Positions 55,814 to 58,168 are shown, counted from the stretch's first letter. The stretch: 64,000 nt of DNA from Prorocentrum cordatum (GCA_963575745.1 CAUYUJ010004313.1:461295-525294); one strand, 5' to 3'. Notes: generated by a model not told the origin, from the letters alone. Numbers and translations: made by a program.

Positions 55814-57247
55814 GCTTCATCAACATCGCCTTCTTCACCATCATCACCGACAGCAGCATCATAATCCTCATCGTCATCGTCGCCCAACATGTCGACCTCA
55901 TCGTCATAAGCATCACCATCACAATCATACTCGTCATCAGTATCATCACTATGTACCATCATCATCATCACCAACACAATCACCATAACCATCACCAGCA
56001 TCATCATCATCACCAGCATCAGCATGATCAGTGCCACAATCATCGTACTCATCCTAATCATCATCATCAGTGGCAGCAGCATCATCATAATTCGCATCGG
56101 CATCATCAGCACCGCCAGCATCCTGATAATCGCCATAATCATCCCCATCAGCATTACCAGCATCATCAGAATCAGCAGCAGCAGCGTCATCATGATCATC
56201 ATCATGAGCATCATCATCAGCAGCAGCATCATCATCACAATCATCACCACCATCGTCAGCATCATCATCATCAGCAGCAGCATCAGCAGCATCATCATCG
56301 TTAGCACAATTATCGAAACCCTCGTCATCATCAGCAGCATATTCATTATCATCGTAATCCGTGTCGTCATAATAATACTCCTCCTCGACTGTCTCCTCCT
56401 CCTCCTTCTCCTCCACATCATCACCATCGTCATCATCATCAACGGGATCATCACCACAATCCTCATCATCGTCATCATCATAATCATCATCATCATTATC
56501 ACCACCATCATCATCGTCGTCAGCAGCATCATCATTCATCATCATCACCATCATCAGCGTCACAGGCATCATTATCATGATCATACTCATTATCGCAAAC
56601 AGTATCATCATCGGCCGCAGTATCATCATCAGTATCAGCAGTATCGGCATCATCATCGCTATCACCATCACCATCACTTGAATCGCTATCCTCATCCTCA
56701 TCACCACCGCCACCATAATCATCATGGTCATCATCATCATCGTCGTCGTCGTCGCCATCGTCGTCGTCGACGACAGCATCACCACCCTCATCCTCATCAT
56801 CATCCTCACCCTCCTCCTCATCAGAATAATCGACATCATCATCATCACTATCACCATCACCATCACTATCATCACCATCATAATCCCCGACTGCCTCCCT
56901 ACACCATCTCATCGGTATCATCCTCATCCCTCTGCTGGGGATTCTCTTCGTAGTCCTATTGCCTCCCGATCAAGCTCCTTCTCCTCCTTCCCTCGCTCCT
57001 CCTTTCCCCCTCCATGCTCCTCTCCCTCCCCCTACCCCCTCCTCCTTCTCCTCCTCCTCCTCCTCCTGCTCATCCTCCTCCTCATTCCTACTCCTCCCTC
57101 CTCCCTCCTCGCCCTCACGCGGGCCCGCGTATCCCCGCGCACGAACACACCGGGCACGGTGGCGGAGAACGCTGCGTACGTGTACCCCAGGTCGAACATC
57201 CCCTCCGCCGCGGCCCGCATGGGGATGCGCCACTGCTTGGGCGTGAC
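15722..57247 (-). CDS. Split MFS transporter gene, TM5-TM9 portion, at least 7 short exons
   Basis: Seven minus-strand blocks, 57147-57247, 47948-48028, 42512-42587, 40340-40375, 27148-27265, 24285-24364 and 15722-15797, read in order as part of a major facilitator superfamily transporter of the sugar porter/SV2-like type. They run from TM5 ([17 protein letters not shown]) through TM6 and [15 protein letters not shown]7 ([13 protein letters not shown]), TM8 ([14 protein letters not shown]) and TM9 ([15 protein letters not shown]). Block lengths give consistent phases (2, 1, 0, 0, 1, 0). All acceptors are AG|G. Donors are GT, GA, GC, GT, GT, GC. The introns hold LINEs, satellites and TIR elements. 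TM1-4 and the C-terminal helices are not seen and are presumed outside the window. The substrate cannot be told. The fourth block is the weakest, and the loop before TM7 is short, so an exon may be missing. No transcript evidence is available. Confidence 0.6.
15873..16066. repeat. 194 bp near-perfect palindrome (no spacer)
   Basis: The left arm CGAAGAACGGTATACAATAA, ACTTTTTCGCCG, TCGGGGACACCTGCCCCAGG, GCGGCTGGAAA mirrors the right arm ending TTTATACCGTTCTTCG. The centre lies at about 15970 (ACGGTGGCACCGT). Arms are about 95 bp with few mismatches, and CTCATAT/ATATGAG close both ends. It sits about 75 bp upstream of the acceptor of the MFS TM9 exon and just beyond the LINE 1 3' end. Confidence 0.9.
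16368..16800 (-). pseudogene. LINE 1 C-terminal zinc-type motifs
   Basis: Frame pieces read [20 protein letters not shown] (first CxxC/H motif), then [16 protein letters not shown] (second), then, after a one-base shift, [20 protein letters not shown] and finally [20 protein letters not shown], ending at a TGA (complement of 16368-16370). Tandem HxxxxxxxxxxxCxxC segments close the proteins of many dinoflagellate LINEs. Their exact role (nucleic-acid binding) is inferred. The same domain type ends LINE 3. Confidence 0.6.
17126..17483 (-). pseudogene. LINE 1 RNase H domain, catalytic Asp replaced
   Basis: The sequence [20 protein letters not shown] carries the first Asp, RQTVPRVEI the Glu, and [14 protein letters not shown] sits where the third acidic residue is expected (usually VTDSxxVxxG). 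Here the position reads Gly, so the domain is probably inactive. RNase H would remove the RNA strand during second-strand synthesis. It follows the zinc knuckle, as in other LINEs of this group. Confidence 0.65.
17586..18017 (-). pseudogene. LINE 1 zinc knuckle region after the RT
   Basis: A 143-codon frame contains [20 protein letters not shown], a CxxCGxxxETxxHRxxxCP type zinc knuckle found after the thumb of non-LTR reverse transcriptases. One Cys of the usual CxxC is replaced (YPGCG). Upstream residues [20 protein letters not shown] may belong to the linker. Confidence 0.65.
18637..19671 (-). pseudogene. LINE 1 reverse transcriptase, FVDD active site
   Basis: Two frames offset near 19.09 kb. 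The first contains [20 protein letters not shown], the fingers region. The second contains [20 protein letters not shown] (motif A with its Asp), then [20 protein letters not shown] and [16 protein letters not shown], the YxDD-type motif C as FVDD. Both catalytic Asp pairs are present, but the frameshift separates fingers from palm. FVDD in place of YADD is characteristic of the dinoflagellate LINE proteins I know. The enzyme would prime cDNA at the nicked target. Confidence 0.8.
19675..20600 (-). pseudogene. LINE 1 endonuclease-RT linker
   Basis: Frames include [20 protein letters not shown] directly after the endonuclease, then a Trp-rich stretch ([14 protein letters not shown]) and [20 protein letters not shown]. 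These match the usual spacing between endonuclease and fingers but carry no catalytic motif. A frame change lies near 20.24 kb and a G run interrupts 20.27 kb. Confidence 0.5.
20570..21308 (-). pseudogene. LINE 1 EEP (APE-type) endonuclease
   Basis: One frame gives [20 protein letters not shown], holding the metal-binding Glu, with [14 protein letters not shown] second frame continues [48 protein letters not shown] (the DWN motif) and [14 protein letters not shown] (the SxxDY motif). This is the endonuclease/exonuclease/phosphatase fold that nicks target DNA in APE-type LINEs. The catalytic residues visible are conserved. A frameshift near 20.95 kb splits the domain. The expected terminal SDH motif is not evident. 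Confidence 0.75.
21309..24258 (-). pseudogene. LINE 1 N-terminal region (coiled coil, GEARHPGP, Cys-rich)
   Basis: Frames alternate among the three minus registers. Near 23.45-23.25 kb a coiled coil reads [20 protein letters not shown]. Near 22.54 kb [19 protein letters not shown] matches a motif recurrent in dinoflagellate LINE proteins. It is followed by [20 protein letters not shown] and [14 protein letters not shown], a possible zinc-binding pair. The rest is Ala/Arg/Pro-rich. The extreme 5' part is the TCC tract (24117-24240), read as Glu repeats, and may not belong to the element. Confidence 0.5.
24117..24245. repeat. TCC/CTC trinucleotide tract
   Basis: Imperfect (CTC)n between the MFS TM8 exon and the LINE 1 5' region. 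Confidence 0.95.
24285..24364 (-). CDS. MFS exon: TM8
   Basis: An 80 bp block after CCGCAG|GTCTCGCACC encodes [20 protein letters not shown], then ATMLAQ, and ends in phase 0 at CCAG|GCGGCC (GC donor). Small residues, Pro-Phe-Asp and a long hydrophobic run fit TM8. The next exon starts with the same GCGGC after AG, so the splice point is marked by a 7 bp direct repeat (AGGCGGC). The intron that follows (8.5 kb) contains the whole LINE 1. Confidence 0.65.
24370..24980. other. Unassigned unique sequence (intron of the MFS gene)
   Basis: Between the TM8 exon and the composite repeat. No domain recognised in either strand. Confidence 0.4.
24982..25905. repeat. Composite repeat copy A: TCC tract, head, ~80 bp array, tail
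   Basis: A TCC tract (24982-25100) is followed by a head block, AAAAACTCCTCCCTGTCGCA then GACGTGTCGGCAGGGCAGGC and CGTTTCACCTGAGACTTCCT. Four to five ~80 bp units follow (25200-25565), each holding TGGxTxTCGCCTxAGCGCCG, CGCACATTCGTC and AGCTTCACxGATGGAGG. A 315 bp tail with CCCAGAAATTGxxTxTGGCA, GGCGTTCTGGCAC and CTTCCAACGGAGCAC closes the copy at the next TCC tract. Confidence 0.8.
25905..26878. repeat. Composite repeat copy B (tandem to A)
   Basis: Same order as copy A: head at 26020-26095 (ACTCTTCCCTGTTTCACGCC, GAGGCGTGTCGGTAAGGCAG), about five ~80 bp units (26100-26530), tail (26545-26840) and a closing TCC tract (26845-26876). At the A/B junction TCCATCCCTTTACCTTACAA is present twice (25920 and 26000) around a second copy of the tail end, a small nested duplication. 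Confidence 0.8.
27148..27265 (-). CDS. MFS exon: TM7
   Basis: A 118 bp block after CCTAG|GTATTC encodes [20 protein letters not shown], then [20 protein letters not shown]. The pattern PRxRxTTxxLxxxxFxxNxxYYG is typical of TM7 in SV2/SLC22-like MFS transporters. It ends one base into a Gly codon at ACG|GTCCGC. The next exon (24364) supplies GT, restoring GGT and reading [13 protein letters not shown] without a break. An earlier donor (CAG|GTGATG) would shift the frame. Confidence 0.65.
27270..27715. other. Unassigned unique sequence (MFS intron)
   Basis: Mixed sequence with open frames on both strands, no domain recognised. The acceptor of the TM7 exon lies just inside its left edge. Confidence 0.4.
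27716..27925. repeat. Long TCC/CTC tract ending in CAT repeats
   Basis: About 175 bp of near-pure TCC with a few CTT and CCG interruptions, then (CAT)8. Long plus-strand frames through this tract are Ser- or Pro-rich artefacts. Confidence 0.95.
27930..29080. repeat. GC-rich DNA with GGC and GAG tracts
   Basis: 27950-28020 is C-rich. 28070-28390 is unique GC-rich DNA whose plus frames include [20 protein letters not shown], not recognised. 28768-28797 is (GGC)n and 28930-29000 a degenerate GAG tract. An 875-codon plus frame crosses all of this and is most likely chance plus repeat. Confidence 0.55.
29080..29210. repeat. Short copy of a GAG-flanked repeat shared with 34.87-35.97 kb
   Basis: GTGTCTCCTGAAGACGAGAA, then GGAGG units, then GAGAAATCTCGGTGCTTGCT, AATTCCTGCGCCTCCAGCTC and GATGCGCTGGG. 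The same left and right flanks border the 1 kb GAT array at 34.9 kb (GTGCCTCCAGATGACGAGAA on the left; GTCTCAGTGC and TCCTGCACCTCAAGCTCGAT on the right). Confidence 0.65.
29400..29445. repeat. GAG trinucleotide tract
   Basis: AGGAGGAGG run downstream (minus sense) of the LINE 2 fragment. Confidence 0.9.
29640..31320 (-). mobile_element. LINE 2: reverse-transcriptase fragment, catalytic Asp lost
   Basis: Reading along the minus strand: [19 protein letters not shown] and [15 protein letters not shown] (N-terminal region typical of this RT group), [30 protein letters not shown], then [20 protein letters not shown] (motif A), [17 protein letters not shown] (motif B) and [13 protein letters not shown] (motif C). 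Motif C should read YxDD; here the first Asp is Gly, so the enzyme would be inactive. The thumb region follows with [13 protein letters not shown] and [18 protein letters not shown]. Frames shift at about 30.4 and 30.05 kb. The 3' end is lost by 29.6 kb. The family differs from LINE 1 (YLDDG-type versus FVDD). Confidence 0.8.
31360..31600. repeat. GGGGCTGGGCGTG minisatellite
   Basis: About 18 units of 10-12 bp built on GGGGCTGGGCGxG, immediately upstream (minus sense) of LINE 2. Pro/Ala/Arg frames are repeat translations. Confidence 0.9.
31601..32620. other. Unassigned sequence upstream of LINE 2
   Basis: Open frames exist on minus, including [20 protein letters not shown] and [20 protein letters not shown], which have hydrophobic, gene-like stretches. 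I recognise no family. It could be the LINE 2 N-terminal region, an exon or intron DNA. Confidence 0.35.
32640..34135 (-). repeat. GTGGTCGTGGTC repeat, Thr-rich on the minus strand
   Basis: Degenerate hexamers (GTGGTC) with GTCGGxAGCGGCGTCGG interruptions. On the minus strand ACCACGACC reads as Thr runs in each of three offset frames (32539-33336, 33249-33761, 33530-34108), such as [20 protein letters not shown]. At 34.2-34.3 kb a separate frame has the signal-peptide-like [17 protein letters not shown]. Secreted Thr-rich mucin-like proteins exist in protists, but frame changes and the lack of any domain make a pure repeat more likely. Confidence 0.6.
34380..34600. repeat. GATGCATCGGC palindromic repeats, copy 1
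   Basis: About 12 degenerate units of CATCGGCGATGCATC, which is self-complementary at its core. They end in GCGGCGCGAGCCTCCGACAC. A related block lies at 42.66-42.85 kb and ends in the same GCGGCGCGAGCCTCCGAAAC. Confidence 0.75.
34790..34917. repeat. Three copies of GTGCCTCCAGAGGACGAGAA
   Basis: Units at about 34790 (partial), 34829 and 34888, with GAGCAGG or GAAGGATG spacers. They form the left flank of the GAT array and match the left flank of the short copy at 29.08 kb. Confidence 0.75.
34918..35895. repeat. GAT array with two-fold higher-order repeat
   Basis: Nearly 1 kb of GAT with GGT, GCT and GAC variants. The block GGCAGACGCxGAGGCAGATG with CGCAATCTGATGATGATG occurs at about 35380 and 35741, and the sequence before each is almost identical, so a segment of about 360 bp was duplicated. 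Asp-rich frames on plus and Ile/His-rich frames on minus are artefacts. Confidence 0.95.
35900..36520. other. Unassigned unique sequence (MFS intron)
   Basis: Begins with the right flank shared with 29.13-29.2 kb. The rest has no recognised domain on either strand. Confidence 0.4.
36530..36645. repeat. GGTTCCCGG minisatellite
   Basis: About ten units of GGGTTCCCGG or GGTTCCGG. Confidence 0.85.
36646..37275. other. Unassigned unique sequence (MFS intron)
   Basis: No gene recognised. A minus frame reads [16 protein letters not shown] without a known match. GGGCCC/CCAAGAGG-type words recur here, at 39.18, at 40.63-40.82 and at 52.27-52.54 kb. Confidence 0.4.
37285..37578. repeat. CAGCACAACA decamer/pentamer array
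   Basis: Tandem CAGCA and CAACA pentamers in about equal mix. Cys/Val/Leu frames on minus are artefacts. Confidence 0.95.
37580..37828. repeat. ACATAGACAT and CA microsatellite
   Basis: ACATCGACATAGGCATAGAC units (37590-37685) lead into a (CA)n tract (37690-37826). Confidence 0.95.
37904..38062. mobile_element. TIR element family B, copy 1
   Basis: 159 bp. The left end TGATGGGCCTGTTTTCCTGC with ACCACCACC mirrors the right end GGTGGTGGCGGTGG with AGCAAGCTCATCA. Flanks are CTCTG (37899-37903) and CTCTA (38063-38067), a 5 bp target-site duplication with one change. The interior is GGAGGGGGAGGGGG, a TCC tract and CCTTCCCCCTCCAACTTATG, colinear with copy 2 at 62621-62806. Confidence 0.7.
38063..38830. 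other. Unassigned GC-rich sequence (MFS intron)
   Basis: Contains C and G runs (38300, 38448, 38632). No domain is recognised in the minus frames that cross it. Confidence 0.4.
38835..39165. repeat. ~41 bp minisatellite, CTCGCGCCCCCGAGGCC units
   Basis: Seven to eight degenerate units, each with GCTCGCGCxCCCGAGGCCAx followed by TCGTAAAxxATACAAT-like sequence. Units start near 38866, 38904, 38945, 38986, 39040, 39085 and 39126. Confidence 0.75.
39585..39770. mobile_element. Possible small TIR element
   Basis: TATAGGCCTACC at 39592-39603 is inverted at 39753-39764 (GGTAGGCCTATG), and GACTTAGAAC/GATCTTAGAAC continue the symmetry. GTTCTTAGAAC and GTTCCAAGAAC palindromes lie inside. No target-site duplication found. 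Confidence 0.35.
39902..40062. mobile_element. TIR element family A, copy 1
   Basis: 161 bp flanked by a perfect 7 bp duplication TCCCAGG (39895-39901 and 40063-40069). The left end CTTAAGTCGGGCCTGTCCCC is followed by TACAGGGGGATGTTGGAGGA; the right end reads CCCGTGGAGGGATAGGCCCG with ACGTAA. The interior is A-rich and non-coding. The left half, including TACAGGxGGATGTTGGAxGA and AAAATAAAG, matches copy 2 at 57392. Confidence 0.75.
40190..40230. repeat. GAC/GAG tract
   Basis: GACGACGACGAGGAGGAGG run. Confidence 0.9.
40340..40375 (-). CDS. Possible MFS microexon in the central loop
   Basis: A 36 bp block bounded by GAAG|GCAAGG and AGA|GTGCGG, encoding [12 protein letters not shown] in phase 0 at both ends. 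A basic loop would follow HVE and precede [10 protein letters not shown]. An alternative acceptor at AAG|GCGCAG gives a different, longer open frame starting [13 protein letters not shown]. The central loop of relatives is longer, so the true exon or exons here may differ. Treat as tentative. Confidence 0.25.
40386..40447. repeat. GAG trinucleotide tract
   Basis: Nearly pure (GAG)n just upstream (minus sense) of the possible MFS microexon, so it would be close to that intron's 3' end. Confidence 0.95.
40448..41900. other. Unassigned sequence (MFS intron)
   Basis: 40630-40820 has weak 17-18 bp CCAAGAGCGCCC repeats. 41.0-41.9 kb is unique with no recognised domain on either strand. Confidence 0.4.
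41900..42150. repeat. Two CA microsatellites
   Basis: CA/CACG runs at about 41903-41965 and 42117-42148, separated by unique GC-rich DNA. Confidence 0.95.
42512..42587 (-). CDS. MFS exon: TM6 end and PESPxWL signature
   Basis: Starts GGCAG|GATCCTGGG in phase 2 and encodes [20 protein letters not shown], then GDHVE, ending in phase 0 before GCGGCG (GC donor). [13 protein letters not shown] matches the widely conserved PESPRWL motif that follows TM6 in sugar porters and SLC22/SV2 proteins. This is the single most diagnostic segment of the gene. It lies just downstream (minus sense) of a GATGCATCGGC repeat block at 42.66-42.78 kb. Confidence 0.65.
42655..42855. repeat. GATGCATCGGC palindromic repeats, copy 2
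   Basis: GCATCGGCGATGCCTCCGCG, GCATGAGCGATGCATCCGCG and CGACGCAGCGGCGGTGCGGC, ending CGCGAGCCTCCGAAACCCTC. Related to 34380-34600 in unit, order and end. Confidence 0.7.
42965..43368. repeat. Duplicated ~400 bp block, first copy
   Basis: GGGGCGTCCAAAGGGTGGGG, GGCTCTCGAAGGTTTC, CTCCTGCCGCGTCGCCTCCC and GCTCACGCCCGTGGTCCTCG lead into a long CTC tract (43072-43312). The copy ends CCTCGTCCTCAGCAAATAAC, TCCTCCCTTTGGCACCCCCA and GACGTGTCGGTAGGGCGG. The same order recurs at 43369-43770. Confidence 0.9.
43369..44340. repeat. Second ~400 bp block and composite repeat copy C
   Basis: The duplicated block (43369-43770, CTC tract 43485-43695) ends in the composite-repeat head AATAACTCCTCCCTGTGGCA, CGTGTCGGTAGGGCGGGTCG and GTGCCTGAGACTTCCTCACC. 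Four to five ~80 bp units follow (43810-44165) with GGCTCxCGCCTxAGCGCCGC and GCACATTCGTCTTGA. A shortened tail (44165-44330) has CCCAGGGGTGG and TTTCTGGCAAG. A CTC tract closes the copy. Confidence 0.8.
44335..44492. repeat. CTC tract between composite repeat C and LINE 3
   Basis: Imperfect CTC with a short CAT run at 44362-44373. It marks the 5' truncation point of LINE 3. Confidence 0.9.
44564..45718 (+). pseudogene. LINE 3 RNase H domain, catalytic set intact
   Basis: A 384-codon frame. The acidic residues are all visible: [20 protein letters not shown] (Asp), [14 protein letters not shown] (Glu), [16 protein letters not shown] (Asp) and [11 protein letters not shown] with [12 protein letters not shown] (His and Asp). 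RNase H would digest the RNA of the RNA/DNA hybrid. A Cys-rich segment follows ([28 protein letters not shown]), then an Ala/Gly linker and Arg run where the frame ends. A shift near 45.69 kb connects to the C-terminal domain. The start codon shown is simply the first ATG; the real protein begins upstream of the truncation. Confidence 0.75.
45719..46496 (+). pseudogene. LINE 3 linker and C-terminal zinc-type motif
   Basis: In the frame ending at 46496 the linker is Ala/Gly/Pro/Arg-rich. It closes with [38 protein letters not shown] and [14 protein letters not shown]. HxxHxL...VFCNVCG is the same tandem-Cys C-terminal domain seen in LINE 1. The related last segment [10 protein letters not shown] parallels NLQRIQNRF there. 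Confidence 0.65.
46666..46796. repeat. ATC trinucleotide tract at the LINE 3 3' end
   Basis: About 43 near-perfect ATC units immediately after the LINE 3 3' UTR. Confidence 0.98.
46797..47947. other. GC-rich intron DNA with GTGGGCGAGGGGGCG repeats
   Basis: GAGTGGGCGAGGGGGCGxAG with AGAGCTCCCCGTGGGxCACxGTCC occurs at about 47013-47085, partly at 47125 and again at 47298-47370, a dispersed 90-100 bp repeat interrupted by TIR element C. Long frames on both strands are GC artefacts; no domain seen. Confidence 0.5.
47151..47280. mobile_element. TIR element family C, copy 1
   Basis: 130 bp flanked by a 4 bp duplication GCAC (47147-47150, 47281-47284). The left end CTTGCCGTCGCTCGGACGTC mirrors the right end CACACGTCCGAGCGATGCCG followed by AG. 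The interior GTGTCGGTTTCGTGCGTG, T run, GGTCCTCGATGGTTCTCGCC and GAGAAAAAAAGCACACG is shared with copy 2 at 63369-63502. Confidence 0.75.
47948..48028 (-). CDS. MFS exon: TM5-TM6 loop and start of TM6
   Basis: An 81 bp block that starts CTCAG|GTTCCTC and encodes [20 protein letters not shown], then VTCIPPG. It ends two bases into a Gly codon, before GAGGGC (a GA donor). The acidic DAYLIELDW loop followed by a hydrophobic stretch and PPG fits the position just before TM6 in SV2-like transporters. The surrounding 432-codon open frame is otherwise GC-rich noise; only this segment has a natural composition. Confidence 0.5.
48029..48870. other. Unassigned sequence with GA-rich patches (MFS intron)
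   Basis: GAG/AGGA-rich at 48235-48370. No domain recognised. 48700-48740 is a short TCC tract. Confidence 0.4.
48876..48931. repeat. Two tandem copies of GTAGTGAGGATCATCCTGAC
   Basis: TAGTGAGGATCATCCTGACA followed by AGGG occurs twice, 28 bp apart. GGATCATCC inside is a palindrome. Confidence 0.85.
49050..49775. repeat. ~88 bp satellite, about eight copies
   Basis: Each unit reads GTGxGGGxTGTGCCGAAATG, GGCGGGGGxACGCATGCGGA, CCCTGCCACTGGxGCCTTCG and GTGGAGCTCCCTATGGGGCC ACGAAGC. Units start near 49050, 49116, 49210, 49296, 49388, 49480, 49562, 49645 and 49735. The array ends where a GAT tract begins. Confidence 0.85.
49797..50900. repeat. GAT array with GAG and GAC interruptions
   Basis: 1.1 kb of degenerate GAT. 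GAGGAGGAG blocks lie at 49828 and 50758. Asp-, Met- and His/Ile-rich frames are artefacts. Confidence 0.95.
50901..51415. other. Unassigned sequence (MFS intron)
   Basis: 51080-51130 is CTC-like. Nothing coding recognised. Confidence 0.4.
51416..51500. repeat. CTC trinucleotide tract
   Basis: Nearly pure CTC with CTCCTCGTCC interruptions. Confidence 0.95.
51501..52260. other. Pyrimidine-rich unique DNA with GCTACCCC words
   Basis: T/C-rich on plus. Degenerate GCTACCCCxTC...TTGCC words recur at 51660-51740 and 53105-53160, and GGAGCTGGGGCGxCACxxC at 51620 matches 52880. No gene recognised. Confidence 0.4.
52262..52545. repeat. Two copies of a ~175 bp GGGCCCTCTTGGAGC repeat
   Basis: GTTAAATTTCTGGCC then GAGCCCTCTTGGAGCGCTCT, GAGGCCCTCCTGGGGC and GCGGGAGCCGTTT at 52270-52350 recur at 52447-52530. 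GTTAAATTTC also occurs inverted (AGAAATTTAAC, 52396) between them. Confidence 0.8.
52546..53395. other. T/C-rich unique DNA
   Basis: Includes a CT microsatellite at 52990-53042. No gene recognised. Confidence 0.45.
53385..53600. repeat. Three copies of a ~75 bp repeat
   Basis: GTGTGGCTCGCCC...CAxCCCGCCCATGGAATGCC followed by CTTCAGGGCCGTCCAACACT. Units at about 53393, 53460 and 53533. Confidence 0.75.
53601..54505. other. Unassigned sequence (MFS intron)
   Basis: C/T-rich on plus with several open frames and no recognisable domain. Confidence 0.4.
54510..54680. repeat. Three copies of a 60-70 bp AGTAATCCTTATTTCAGGAA repeat
   Basis: AGTAATxxCCTTATTTCxGGAA followed by TCCCTCGGTCCTCCCTCCCC at 54526, 54589 and 54646. 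Confidence 0.8.
54785..54925. repeat. CTC tract with CTGCT interruptions
   Basis: Imperfect CTC and CTCCTGCT runs. Confidence 0.85.
55080..55570. repeat. Composite repeat copy D (degenerate)
   Basis: The head is clear: GGACAACTCCTCCCTATTGC, GCCACCAGGCGTGGAATTAA, GTGGGTCGGGAGTTTCGCCT and GAGAGCTCCGCACC. It is followed by diverged unit-like sequence (GGAGGGCAGGCCCTTCTCAA, GCTCTCACTTTGCTGCGTTC, GTGGAGGGTAGTTTTTC). A CTC tract follows at 55565. The tail is not recognisable. Confidence 0.55.
55565..55660. repeat. CTC trinucleotide tract
   Basis: Imperfect CTC. Confidence 0.9.
55690..56895. repeat. ATC array (1.2 kb)
   Basis: Degenerate ATC/CATCAT with CAG and CAC variants. It is opposite in sense to the GAT arrays at 2.8, 34.9 and 49.8 kb. 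Met-, Ile-, His- and Asp-rich frames are artefacts. Confidence 0.95.
57020..57115. repeat. CTC tract next to MFS exon 57147-57247
   Basis: Imperfect CTC followed within about 35 bp by the donor side of the TM5 exon. Confidence 0.9.
57147..57247 (-). CDS. MFS exon 1 seen: TM5 segment
   Basis: After CAG| the exon begins GTCACGCCC and encodes [20 protein letters not shown], then [13 protein letters not shown]. This fits the loop-4/TM5 region of SV2-like MFS proteins, where a conserved xxPxxWR or P-R motif precedes the helix. The end is chosen at a GTTCGT donor, leaving two bases of a codon. An alternative end at 57156 uses a GC donor and also keeps frame with the next exon. The upstream exon would have to end in phase 0. 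A degenerate duplicate of its first half lies at about 58.75 kb. Confidence 0.55.
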
Positions 57248-57355
57248 CTGCTCATCCCGGGGCGGGCGCCAGGGCTGCCCTCAGTGCGCAGATCGCTCGA
57301 ATCGCCTGTCTTGCATGTCGCTCTCTGGGGTGAAAACGGGCATGAGCATAAACTG

Positions 57356-57650
57356 TCGGAGGTCCGCGCGGATTTCCTGCATCCATGCTTGAGTTAGGTC
57401 GGGCATGTCCCCCTACAGGCGGATGTTGGACGAAAAATAAAGGATTGTAGAGAAATGGTCAACAAATATTCAAAATATAGTCCCCAGAGTATGTTTGAGT
57501 ATGTTTGAAGATTCCTCCTGTAGGGGGACAGGCCCGAACTGATGCTTGGGCCCACCCCCACCGGCACGCGGAGCCGCGCAGGGCGCGGCGCCCGAGGCGC
57601 CGTCAAGGGGGGCCCTGCGCCGATCTTAGAAATCTGCGCGCACCTGCGAA
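57356..57650. mobile_element. Family E repeat split by a family A insertion
   Basis: The left part TCGGAGGTCCGCGCGGATTT (57356) and the right part GCGCCCGAGGCGCCGTCAAG, GGGGGCCCTGCGCCGATC and CTGCGCGCACCTGCGAA (57588-57650) align with the uninterrupted copy at 63783-63906. The family A element 57392-57541 lies between them. Confidence 0.65.
57392..57541. mobile_element. TIR element family A, copy 2
   Basis: 150 bp flanked by a perfect 7 bp duplication ATGCTTG (57385-57391, 57542-57548). The left end AGTTAGGTCGGGCATGTCCC with CCTACAGG mirrors the right end CCTGTAGGGGGACAGGCCCG with AACTG. The interior is A/T-rich (GGACGAAAAATAAAGGATTG) with an imperfect AGTATGTTTG duplication. No coding capacity. 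Confidence 0.85.
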
Positions 57651-57654
57651 ATCC

Positions 57655-57845
57655 TCCTCCTCCTCCCTTCTCCTCCTCCTCCTCCTCCTCCTCCTCCTCC
57701 TCCTCCTCCTCCTCCTCCTCCTCTCCCCTCCCTCTCTCCTCCTCCTCCTCTCCTCCTCCTCCTCCTCCTCCTCCTCCCTTCTCCTCCTCCTCCTCCTCCT
57801 CCTCCTCCTCCTCCTCCTCCTCCTCCTCCTCCTCCTCCTCCGCAC
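57655..57845. repeat. CTC trinucleotide tract
   Basis: About 190 bp of near-pure CTC with CCTCTCCCCTCC interruptions. Confidence 0.98.
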
Positions 57846-58168
57846 CTGTCCATGATGTTTTTCTGATCCGAGAACCGCCCGCAGTGCGAAGCTCAGATCG
57901 ACCAAATCGAATCCCATCCGTGCAGGAGGGGAATCGACACCAGGAGGGGCGCAGTCGAATCGATCGATGCCGCGCGCAGACATCGGCACGCGCCATCGAA
58001 CCGATCGGATCATGGATAGCCCTGCTCTCCCATTTCCTCGACGGAAGACGTGAGCGACGAATCGCCAGGCGGGCCCTCCCAGAAGGCGGCCGGGCTTCAC
58101 AGAAGCCCTCCGCCCTGCTGAGAAGCCCTCTGTGGTCTCGGGGACGGCTTGAGAGGTTGATCAGAGGG
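57846..58168. other. Unique sequence between CTC and GAG tracts
   Basis: Contains CGAATCGATCGATGCCG and other ATCGAT words. No domain recognised. Confidence 0.4.
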
